Origin: Sinorhizobium psoraleae
GTDB lineage: Bacteria; Pseudomonadota; Alphaproteobacteria; Rhizobiales; Rhizobiaceae
Assembly: GCF_013283645.1 (NCBI RefSeq)
Contig: NZ_JABEKV010000001.1
Span: forward strand, 372,001-436,000
Direction of reading: 5' to 3'
DNA: 64,000 nucleotides
Below the pieces are notes generated by a model, which saw nothing but the letters and a program-made list of their open reading frames with translations, was not told the origin of the DNA and did no database searches. Both the position numbers and the translations under genes were made by a program. Positions 19,770-26,770 of this stretch are shown here, one piece after another. Position 1 is the stretch's first letter; each line of letters starts with the position of its first letter.

Positions 19770-21287
19770 CTAGGCTGCAGCGTTTGCAGCGCCCTGCATA
19801 TATTCCTCCAGTTCCGCGGCTTCCGCCGGCGAAAGCTTCAGTCCCAGCTTCGTGCGGCGCCACAGCACGTCCTCCGCGCGCCGCGCCCATTCCTGCTCGA
19901 TCAGCCAATTGACTTCGGTTTCGTAAAGGTCTGCTCCGAAGCGCCGCCCGAGATCGGCCTCGCTCGCGGCCTTGCCGAGAAGCCTGGCCGCGCGCGTGCC
20001 GTAGAGCCGGACGAGCCGGCGCGCATGTGAGCCGGCAAGAAAAGGATAGCGCGCCTTGAGGCTGGCGACCTCGGCATCGTAGCCGGCAGCCGGGAAGTCG
20101 CCACCCGGCAGGCTCGACCCGGCCGTCCATTTGCTGCCCTTGACGCCGATTGCCTCGCCGATCTTCTCGAGCGCCGACTCGCCAAGGCGCCTGTAGGTCG
20201 TGAGCTTGCCGCCGAAGACGTTCAGCAGCGGCGCCTGGCCGGTTTCTCCGTCAAGGCGAAGCACGTAGTCGCGCGTTGCCTCCTGCGCCTTGCTGGCGCC
20301 GTCGTCGAACAATGGGCGCACCGCGGAATAGGTCCAGACGATGTCGTCGCGCGTTACAGGATCGGTGAAATATTCGCTCGCCGCCTTGCAGAGATAGTCG
20401 ATCTCGGCGTCGTTGATGCGCGCACCGGCGGGATCACCAATGAAGTCGTGGTCGGTCGTTCCGATCAGCGTGAAATCGTTCTCGTAAGGAATGGCGAAGA
20501 TGATCCGCCCGTCCGGGTTCTGGAAGAAATAGGCGCGCGGATCGTCGAACTTCTTCCTCACGACGATATGGCTGCCCTGGACCAGGCGGACATTGTGCAC
20601 GTCCTTCTTGCCGATCGTGTCGGCAAGCACCCGGTCCACCCAGGGGCCGGTGGCGTTGACGAGCATGCGGGCGCGAAAGCTTTGGCGGCCGCCCGTCACC
20701 ATGTTTTCCGTCTCGATCGTCCAGTGGCCGTCCTTCCGGCGCGCCGAGACGACCCGCGTGCGCGGCATGACCTGCGCGCCACGATCGGCCGCATCGCGCG
20801 CGTTCAGTACGACCAGACGGGCATCGTTGACCCAGCCGTCGGAATATTCGAATGCCTTGGTGAACAGCCGCTTCAGCGGCGCCCCCGCCGGGTCGCGGGT
20901 CATGTCCAGCGTGCGGGTCGCGGGCAAAAGCTTGCGGCCGCCGATGTGATCATAAAGGAACAGGCCGAGGCGGATGAGCCAGGCGGGCCGCAAGCCGCCC
21001 TTTTGGAAGGGCAGTACGAAGCGCATCGGCCAGATGACGTGCGGCGCCATCGCCCACAATACCTCGCGCTCCATCAGCGCTTCGCGGACAAGGCGGAACT
21101 CGTAATATTCGAGATAGCGCAGCCCGCCGTGGATAAGCTTGGTGGAGCCGGAGGACGTGCCGGAGGCGAAGTCTTTCATTTCGGCCAGTGCGACGGAATA
21201 GCCACGACCGACCGCATCACGTGCAATGCCGCATCCATTGATGCCGCCGCCTATGACGAAGACGTCGAAGATTGCCTGCTCTAACAC
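19770..21287 (-). CDS. glpD: Aerobic glycerol-3-phosphate dehydrogenase GlpD
   Basis: 505 residues from GTG 21287, preceded by GAGGGG; an upstream in-frame ATG at 21305 is possible. The FAD Rossmann motif GGGINGCG lies at residues 13-20, followed by ARDAVGRG and SGTSSGSTKLIHGG. It oxidises glycerol-3-phosphate to dihydroxyacetone phosphate at the membrane and passes electrons to quinone. It is the first gene downstream of glpR and upstream of the glycerol transporter, so uptake and oxidation are joined; no glycerol kinase gene is present in the window. Confidence 0.94.
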   Translation of the reverse strand: MLEQAIFDVFVIGGGINGCGIARDAVGRGYSVALAEMKDFASGTSSGSTKLIHGGLRYLEYYEFRLVREALMEREVLWAMAPHVIWPMRFVLPFQKGGLRPAWLIRLGLFLYDHIGGRKLLPATRTLDMTRDPAGAPLKRLFTKAFEYSDGWVNDARLVVLNARDAADRGAQVMPRTRVVSARRKDGHWTIETENMVTGGRQSFRARMLVNATGPWVDRVLADTIGKKDVHNVRLVQGSHIVVRKKFDDPRAYFFQNPDGRIIFAIPYENDFTLIGTTDHDFIGDPAGARINDAEIDYLCKAASEYFTDPVTRDDIVWTYSAVRPLFDDGASKAQEATRDYVLRLDGETGQAPLLNVFGGKLTTYRRLGESALEKIGEAIGVKGSKWTAGSSLPGGDFPAAGYDAEVASLKARYPFLAGSHARRLVRLYGTRAARLLGKAASEADLGRRFGADLYETEVNWLIEQEWARRAEDVLWRRTKLGLKLSPAEAAELEEYMQGAANAAA

Positions 21288-21350
21288 TGTATTTCCCCTC
21301 CGCATTCCGCAACGCACAAATTGATGCAACTGCGAAAGTGAAATCAGTTA

Positions 21351-21385
21351 AAACGAAAACATTTCGAATGTCAAACGAATGTTTC
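21351..21385. promoter_or_regulatory. Candidate GlpR operator in front of glpD
   Basis: The 112-bp gap between glpR and glpD contains AACATT (21358-21363) and AATGTT (21378-21383) as an inverted repeat with TTCG/CGAA cores, plus AAACGAAA at 21351-21358. The AAACGAAA element also forms the arms of the palindrome before glpR, which suggests one regulator at both sites. DeoR-family proteins often bind repeated TTCG-containing sites. Confidence 0.5.
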
Positions 21386-21399
21386 CCGAATCCCGCGCG

Positions 21400-22182
21400 T
21401 CAGAAACGCGCCCCGGATGAGGCATCCGTCTCGATCAGCCGGACGTCCTGTTCGGCACATATTTGCCGAACGTTTTCAATGATGCAGCGGTCGGTGATGA
21501 AAGTCTGGACCTGGGAGATGTGGCCGATCCTGACCGGTGCGGTTCGCTCGAATTTCGTGGAGTCCGAAACGAGGATGACGTGGCGCGCATTGGCAATAAT
21601 CGCCTGGGCGACTTTCACCTCGCGAAAGTCGAAATCGAGAAGCGCCCCGTCGTGGTCGATCGCGGAGGCTCCGATGACGGCGAAATCGACCTTGAACTGC
21701 TTGATGAAGTCGACGGCGGCCTCGCCGACGATGCCGCCGTCGGAGCCGCGCACGACGCCGCCGGCGATCACCACCTCGATCGAGGGGAATACACGCAACC
21801 TATTGGCAACATTGATGTTGTTGGTAATGACCATCAACTCCCTATGGTCGAGCAGCGCTTCCCCAACCGCTTCGGTGGTGGTGCCGATATTGATGAAGAG
21901 CGAGGCGTTGTCGGGGATGAGGGCGGCGGCGGCGCGGCCGATCGCCTGTTTTTCCCCCGCTGCGATCTGGCGTCGCGCGTCGTATTTCACGTTCTCCTTG
22001 CCGCTCGGGAAGATGGCGCCGCCGTGAATGCGGTTCAGCACCCTCGCATCGCAGAGGTCGTTGAGATCCTTGCGGATCGTTTGCGGGGTCACCGAAAAAC
22101 GCTGGGCGAGTTCCTCGACGAGCACGCGCCCCTCTGTTTTTGCCAGTTCCAGAATTTCCGCTTGCCGCCCGCTGAGATACAT
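21400..22182 (-). CDS. glpR: DeoR-family repressor GlpR
   Basis: 260 residues from ATG 22182, preceded by GGGGAGCC; the longer frame to 22281 crosses the operator palindrome. An N-terminal DeoR helix-turn-helix (LSGRQAEILELAKTEGRVLVEELAQ, then PQTIRKDLNDL) precedes a sugar-phosphate sensor domain (IGTTTEAVGEAL, GASAID, LLDFDF). By position it should repress glpD-glpSTPQUV until glycerol-3-phosphate accumulates. It is transcribed in the same direction as the operon, 112 bp upstream. Confidence 0.9.
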   Translation of the reverse strand: MYLSGRQAEILELAKTEGRVLVEELAQRFSVTPQTIRKDLNDLCDARVLNRIHGGAIFPSGKENVKYDARRQIAAGEKQAIGRAAAALIPDNASLFINIGTTTEAVGEALLDHRELMVITNNINVANRLRVFPSIEVVIAGGVVRGSDGGIVGEAAVDFIKQFKVDFAVIGASAIDHDGALLDFDFREVKVAQAIIANARHVILVSDSTKFERTAPVRIGHISQVQTFITDRCIIENVRQICAEQDVRLIETDASSGARF

Positions 22183-22196
22183 TTCGGCTCCCCTGT

Positions 22197-22229
22197 TTTC
22201 GTTTTTTTTCATAATATGCAAAAACGAAA
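22197..22229. promoter_or_regulatory. Perfect palindrome upstream of glpR (candidate autoregulatory operator)
   Basis: TTTCGTTTTT (22197-22206) and AAAAACGAAA (22220-22229) are perfect 10-bp arms separated by 13 bases containing CATAATATG. The centre lies about 30 bp before the glpR start. The half-site recurs in front of glpD, so GlpR autoregulation is a reasonable inference. Confidence 0.55.
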
Positions 22230-22459
22230 GCCATGCAATTTCAGAAGTCAGCGTTTTTTTAGGACATTGATTTCGCGGCAATCGCCGTCGCGCCGTGTTG
22301 CATTCCGGCGACGGATGGACGAGCTTGTTGGTCTGTCAGAGCGAGAGAAGGACGTTCAGGCGCTTTTTTCTCCTGCATTCTGCTCCAACTTTATAAATGT
22401 TGATCGCGCTGATGATCCGGACTGGTCCTGTCGGGGATCGTGGGTCAGAGGGGGAAGGC

Positions 22460-23230
22460 ATGTTTCATCCGGCCTTGTTCAAGGGCACGAACGTGGTGGT
22501 GACCGGCGGCGGCCGGGGTATTGGGCTGGAGGTCGCGCGGCAATTCCTCGATTGCGGCGCGCGCGTCCTCGTCCACATGGGCAGGACAATTGCCCGCGAA
22601 CATCACGATTTTCTCGAACTCGCCGCCACGGAGGGCAGGGCATTTCTTTACGCCGCCGATTTTCTCGCCGCCGGTGGTGTCGAAAGCCTCGCCGATGCCG
22701 TCCGGGAGCGGTTCGACAGCATCGATGTCCTCGTCAACAATGCCGGTACGATGGTCGGGCGCTTCCCCGCGGCCGACCTGACCGACGATGACTATCGCAC
22801 TGTCGTGCAGCTCAATCAGACGTCGGTCGTCGAGATGACGCGGGCAATGCTGCCGCTCTTGCGTAAGGGCACGCATCCCGCGATCGTCAACACCGTGTCG
22901 ATCTCGGCGTCGACAGGCGGCAGCTCCGGTTCGTCGATTTATTCCGCCACCAAGGCCTTCGTCGCGACCTATTCGAAGGCGCTGGCGCGTGAACTGGCGC
23001 CAGAGGGCATTCGCGTCAATTGCGTCTCCCCCGGCACGATCGCGACGGATTTCCATGAGCGCTATTCGTCGCCAGAGAAGCTGGATGCGACACGCAAATC
23101 GATCCCGCTGGCGCGGCTCGGCACCGCCGAGGATTGCGCCCCCGCCTATCTCTTCCTCGCGTCGCATGCGCTTTCGGGCTACATCACCGGTCAGGTGCTT
23201 GAGGTGAACGGCGGACAGTTGGTCTGCTAG
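22460..23230 (+). CDS. Short-chain dehydrogenase/reductase (SDR)
   Basis: 256 residues from ATG 22460, behind GGGGGAAGG; the frame is open upstream without a ribosome site. It shows the cofactor motif TGGGRGIG, NNAG, catalytic Ser (NTVSISAS), YSATK (Tyr/Lys) and the C-terminal LEVNGGQLVC typical of classical SDRs such as 3-oxoacyl-ACP reductase. It probably reduces or oxidises a hydroxy/keto group with NAD(P); the substrate is unknown. It stands alone between divergent glpR and the LysR gene. Confidence 0.85.
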   Translation: MFHPALFKGTNVVVTGGGRGIGLEVARQFLDCGARVLVHMGRTIAREHHDFLELAATEGRAFLYAADFLAAGGVESLADAVRERFDSIDVLVNNAGTMVGRFPAADLTDDDYRTVVQLNQTSVVEMTRAMLPLLRKGTHPAIVNTVSISASTGGSSGSSIYSATKAFVATYSKALARELAPEGIRVNCVSPGTIATDFHERYSSPEKLDATRKSIPLARLGTAEDCAPAYLFLASHALSGYITGQVLEVNGGQLVC

Positions 23231-23270
23231 AGTGGGGTGATGGAAAATATGCGCGGTTTCCAGCCCACGT

Positions 23271-23365
23271 GCCCTCATCCGCCTGCCGGCACCTTTTCCG
23301 CGGGGAAAAGGCACTAGCCGAGTGCCCCTCTCACTAGGTGCGGGAGAGGCCCAGGCTAAGGGCGA
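23271..23365. repeat. Degenerate copy of a CCCTCATCCG-type intergenic repeat
   Basis: The order CCCTCATCCG, CTGCCGGC, CACCTT, then CCCCTCTC with inverted partners matches the reverse complement of the repeat at 54807-54923, with many changes. It ends about 30 bp before the LysR gene, so it lies in or next to that promoter. Confidence 0.6.
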
Positions 23366-23395
23366 CTTCAATCATCGCGATTCAAAGGCCCAGGA

Positions 23396-24292
23396 ATGAT
23401 CGACAAGTTGGAGTTCTTTCTCGCGCTCGCCCGCGAACGACACTTCGGAAGGGCGGCGGAGGAATGTGGCGTGACGCAACCGACGCTGTCGGCGGCGATC
23501 CGCCAGCTCGAGGATCAGCTCGGCGTCATGCTCGTCAATCGCGGGTCGCGTTACCAGGGCTTGACGCCCGAAGGCCAGCGGGTGCTCGAATGGGCGCGCC
23601 GCATCGTCAGCGATAGCCGCACCATGCGCGAGGAGATGCGGGCGGCGCGCAAGGGACTGTCGGGACATATCCGGCTTGCAGCAATCCCGACGACGCTCTC
23701 CATGGTGCCGATGATCACGGCGCCATTCCAGGAGAAACATCCGGACGTCACATTTTCGGTGCTTTCAACCACTTCGCTGCAGATCCTGGCGCTTCTCGAA
23801 AATCTCGAGATCGATGCCGGATTGACCTATCTCGAGAACGAGCCGCTTGGTCGCGTCACCAGCGTGCCGCTGCAAATCGAGCAATATCACCTCGTTACCG
23901 CCGCCGGTACGCCCCTGTCGGATCGCGAAAGCGTGACCTGGAAGGAAGTTAGCAACATTCGGCTTTGTCTATTGACGGCCGATATGCAGAACCGGCGCAT
24001 CATCAATCAACACTTTGCCGAGGCCGGTGCTGTTGCTGCTCCGACGCTCGAATCGAACTCGATGATCGTGCTTTTCTCGCATGTCCGCACAGGGCGATGG
24101 GCCAGCATCATGCCTTTCAACGTCGCGAAATCATTCGGTTTTCATGAAGATATCCGGATGGTTCCAATCGTTGAGCCGGATGTCCGCCACACGGTCGGTC
24201 TGGTTGCCACGTACCGGGAACCCTTCACACCGCTGGTGTCGGCGCTGCTGCATGAGGCGCGCATTCTTGGCGAGCGCAACGTCGATCGATAG
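23396..24292 (+). CDS. LysR-family regulator, probable activator of the formate dehydrogenase operon (FdsR-like)
   Basis: 298 residues. An N-terminal LysR helix-turn-helix (LARERHFGRAAEECGVTQPTL, then AIRQLEDQLGV) is followed by a periplasmic-binding-like effector domain. It is transcribed in the same direction as the fds operon, 191 bp upstream; a LysR regulator sits beside fds genes in Ralstonia as well. Its stop codon TAG lies inside a perfect 13-bp hairpin (24280-24312). Control of fds is inferred from position. Confidence 0.85.
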   Translation: MIDKLEFFLALARERHFGRAAEECGVTQPTLSAAIRQLEDQLGVMLVNRGSRYQGLTPEGQRVLEWARRIVSDSRTMREEMRAARKGLSGHIRLAAIPTTLSMVPMITAPFQEKHPDVTFSVLSTTSLQILALLENLEIDAGLTYLENEPLGRVTSVPLQIEQYHLVTAAGTPLSDRESVTWKEVSNIRLCLLTADMQNRRIINQHFAEAGAVAAPTLESNSMIVLFSHVRTGRWASIMPFNVAKSFGFHEDIRMVPIVEPDVRHTVGLVATYREPFTPLVSALLHEARILGERNVDR

Positions 24293-24312
24293 ATTTTTTC
24301 TATCGATCGACG
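24280..24312 (+). terminator. Perfect 13-bp hairpin spanning the LysR stop codon
   Basis: CGTCGATCGATAG (24280-24292) pairs exactly with CTATCGATCGACG (24300-24312) around the loop ATTTTTT. The LysR stop TAG forms the end of the left arm. The T-run is in the loop and not after the stem, so it is not a standard intrinsic terminator; it may still separate the regulator from the fds promoter or bind a protein. Confidence 0.5.
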
Positions 24313-24336
24313 GGACAGCGTTATTGACCCTCCCGG

Positions 24337-24357
24337 CCTTAAGCGCGAAGCTTAGGG
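24337..24357. promoter_or_regulatory. Imperfect inverted repeat upstream of fdsG
   Basis: CCTTAAGC and GCTTAGGG, one mismatch, with five bases between, lie about 130 bp before fdsG. This would suit a LysR-type binding site of the neighbouring regulator; the match is modest and read by eye only. Confidence 0.3.
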
Positions 24358-24483
24358 ACTGTGGGCGAGGAGCGAAGAGGCTCCGATCCTCGTCCAAGCC
24401 GTTTTTGAGACATTCGGTGCGCCTGCCGCCGTGGGTCGAAGGCCCCCTTGGGAAGCGCGCCGCGAGCCGGGAGGGCTCCCCTA

Positions 24484-24963
24484 GTGAATATCCATCTGCC
24501 GCGTGCAGACGTGACCGAGCGAACGCTGAAGATTGTCGGCGAACTCAAGGAGCTCGAAGGCCCACTTCTTCCGATCCTGCATGAAATCCAGGAAGAGTTC
24601 GGCTATGTGCCTGAGGAGTGCCTGCCGGTGATCGCCCGCGAACTCAACCTGTCGCGCGCCGAAGTCTATGGTGTCGTCACCTTCTATCATGACTTCCGCA
24701 ATCATCCCGCCGGGCGCCATGTGCTGAAGCTCTGTCGCGCCGAAGCTTGCCAGTCCATGGGCGGGGACCGGCTTGCCGAACGCGCCAAGGTGCTGCTCGG
24801 GATCGATTTCCATGAGACGACGCCGGACGGCGCCGTGACGCTTGAGCCTGTCTACTGTCTCGGGCTCTGTTCCTGCTCGCCGTCGGCGATGCTCGACGGC
24901 GAAGTACATGGCCGGGTCGATGACGCCGGGCTCGACGCGCTGGTCGCGGAGGCGCGCCGATGA
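24484..24963 (+). CDS. fdsG: NAD-dependent formate dehydrogenase gamma subunit FdsG (NuoE-like)
   Basis: 159 residues from GTG 24484, preceded by GGGAGGG; the longer frame has no support. The cysteines CRAEAC and CLGLC are the ligands of a thioredoxin-like [2Fe-2S] cluster, as in NuoE. It passes electrons within the diaphorase part of the cytoplasmic molybdenum formate dehydrogenase. The fdsB ATG overlaps its stop by four bases. Confidence 0.92.
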   Translation: MNIHLPRADVTERTLKIVGELKELEGPLLPILHEIQEEFGYVPEECLPVIARELNLSRAEVYGVVTFYHDFRNHPAGRHVLKLCRAEACQSMGGDRLAERAKVLLGIDFHETTPDGAVTLEPVYCLGLCSCSPSAMLDGEVHGRVDDAGLDALVAEARR

Positions 24964-26516
24964 CCGTGAAGATTTACGTTCCGCGAGATGCCGCAGCGCT
25001 TGCGCTTGGCGCCGATCGGGTGGCCAGGGCAATGGCGGACGAGATCGCCGCGCGCGGGCTCGATGCCGTCATCGTCCGCAACGGTTCGCGCGGCATGCAC
25101 TGGCTGGAGCCGCTGGTCGAAGTCGAAACCGCCGGGGGCCGTGTGGCCTACGGGCCGGTAAAGGCGGGTGACGTCGCCTCGCTTCTCGATGCCGGTCTTG
25201 TGTCCGGCGGCGAACACCCCCTCTCGCTCGGGAAGACCGAGGACATCCCGTTCCTGAAACAGCAGACCCGGCTGACCTTTGCCCGCTGCGGCATCGTCGA
25301 TCCGCTGTCGCTCGACGACTATCGCGCCCATGGCGGTCTGCGTGGTCTCGAAAAAGCGGTCGCCATGCAGCCCGCGGCGATCGTCGCGGAAGTCACCGAG
25401 AGCGGACTTCGCGGGCGCGGCGGTGCCGGCTTCCCGACCGGGATCAAGTGGAAGACCGTTCTCGATGCGGCGGGTTCGCGCAAATACATCGTCTGCAATG
25501 CCGATGAGGGCGACAGCGGCACCTTTGCCGACCGGATGATCATGGAGGGCGACCCCTTCGTATTGATCGAGGGCATGGCGATCGCCGGCATCGCCACCGG
25601 TGCGACCAAGGGTTATGTCTACACGCGCTCCGAATATCCGCATGCGATCGCCGTCCTGACGGAGGCGATCGCGATCGCCCGCGCCGCCGGCGTGCTCGGC
25701 CCGTCGGTGCTCGGATCCGGCCGCGCTTTCGACATGGAGGTTCGCACCGGTGCCGGCGCCTATGTCTGCGGCGAGGAAACGGCGCTCCTCAACAGCCTCG
25801 AAGGCAAACGCGGTATCGTTCGCGCCAAGCCGCCGCTTCCCGCGCACAAGGGCCTGTTCGACCGTCCGACCGTCATCAACAACGTTATCTCGCTCGCGTC
25901 CGTGCCGATCATCCTGGATAAGGGCGCCGCCTTCTACCGCGACTTCGGCATGGGGCGGTCGCGCGGCACGATCCCGATCCAGATCGCCGGCAATGTCAAG
26001 CATAGCGGCCTCTACGAGACGGCGTTCGGCTTGCCGCTCGGCGAAATCGTCGATCGCATCGGTGGCGGCACGGCGAGCGGCCGCCCGGTCAAGGCGGTCC
26101 AGGTCGGCGGTCCGCTCGGCGCCTATTTCCCGCGCGCGCTGTTCGACACTCCGTTCGACTACGAAGCCTTCGCGGCGAAGGACGGCCTGATCGGCCATGC
26201 CGGCATAGTTGTCTTCGACGACACCGTCGACATGCTGAAGCAGGCACGCTTCGCCATGGAGTTCTGTGCGGTCGAAAGTTGCGGCAAGTGCACTCCCTGC
26301 CGTATCGGCTCGACACGCGGGGTCGAGGTCGCGGACAAGATCGCGGCGGGCATCGAGCCGCAGAAGAACCGCGACCTGCTCGCCGATCTCTGCAACACGA
26401 TGAAATTCGGTTCGCTCTGCGCGCTTGGCGGCTTCACGCCCTATCCGGTGATGAGTGCCATGACGCATTTCCCGGACGATTTTTCGCCGGCGCCGGCGGT
26501 GGAGGCGGCGGAATGA
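24960..26516 (+). CDS. fdsB: NAD-dependent formate dehydrogenase beta subunit FdsB (NuoF-like)
   Basis: 518 residues. The NADH/FMN motifs GRGGAGFPTGIKW and CNADEGDSGTFADR are present, with GAGAYVCGEETALLNSLEG and the [4Fe-4S] site ESCGKCTPCRIG. An N-terminal [2Fe-2S] thioredoxin-like extension typical of FdsB accounts for the extra length over NuoF, although it lacks obvious cluster cysteines. It reduces NAD+ with electrons from FdsA. Its stop overlaps the start of an unrecognised small gene (ATGATG), a break in the usual fdsGBACD order. Confidence 0.93.
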   Translation: MTVKIYVPRDAAALALGADRVARAMADEIAARGLDAVIVRNGSRGMHWLEPLVEVETAGGRVAYGPVKAGDVASLLDAGLVSGGEHPLSLGKTEDIPFLKQQTRLTFARCGIVDPLSLDDYRAHGGLRGLEKAVAMQPAAIVAEVTESGLRGRGGAGFPTGIKWKTVLDAAGSRKYIVCNADEGDSGTFADRMIMEGDPFVLIEGMAIAGIATGATKGYVYTRSEYPHAIAVLTEAIAIARAAGVLGPSVLGSGRAFDMEVRTGAGAYVCGEETALLNSLEGKRGIVRAKPPLPAHKGLFDRPTVINNVISLASVPIILDKGAAFYRDFGMGRSRGTIPIQIAGNVKHSGLYETAFGLPLGEIVDRIGGGTASGRPVKAVQVGGPLGAYFPRALFDTPFDYEAFAAKDGLIGHAGIVVFDDTVDMLKQARFAMEFCAVESCGKCTPCRIGSTRGVEVADKIAAGIEPQKNRDLLADLCNTMKFGSLCALGGFTPYPVMSAMTHFPDDFSPAPAVEAAE

Positions 26517-26770
26517 TGGAGTTCGCTGGAAGGCATTTTCTTCTCACACACGGCAGCGATGTACAGCGCGATGGGATGTATGTTGAAGTCAGCGAGCAAA
26601 TTAGTGGCGGAACGCACGTAGTGCTCGAAGTGTTTTATTGGGACCAAGACGGTCGTATGACCTTCTCGGCCTTCTGCGAAGACCTGCCGCTAGAGCTTAT
26701 CGAATTTGCTGCGCAGGCAGCGCGAGAACGATTGACCCCCAGTGTGGTCGGCATGGGAGCAGTGCAATGA
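26513..26770 (+). CDS. Unrecognised 85-residue protein inserted between fdsB and fdsA
   Basis: The reading frame starts with two adjacent ATGs (26513, 26516), the first overlapping the fdsB stop, and ends in TGA overlapping the fdsA ATG (ATGA). Both junctions are the coupled type seen elsewhere in the operon, which argues for a real gene. The product is acidic and soluble, without signal peptide, membrane helix or metal motif: it begins MMEFAGRHFLLTHG and contains GGTHVVLEVFYWDQDG. Codon use is more AT-rich than in fdsB and fdsA. I recognise no family. A chaperone or assembly role for the formate dehydrogenase is a guess from position only. Confidence 0.65.
   Translation: MMEFAGRHFLLTHGSDVQRDGMYVEVSEQISGGTHVVLEVFYWDQDGRMTFSAFCEDLPLELIEFAAQAARERLTPSVVGMGAVQ

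Noticed and set aside
23271..23365. Palindromic repeats as a CRISPR array
   Set aside because: The repeats are single intergenic palindromes without regular spacers or cas genes.
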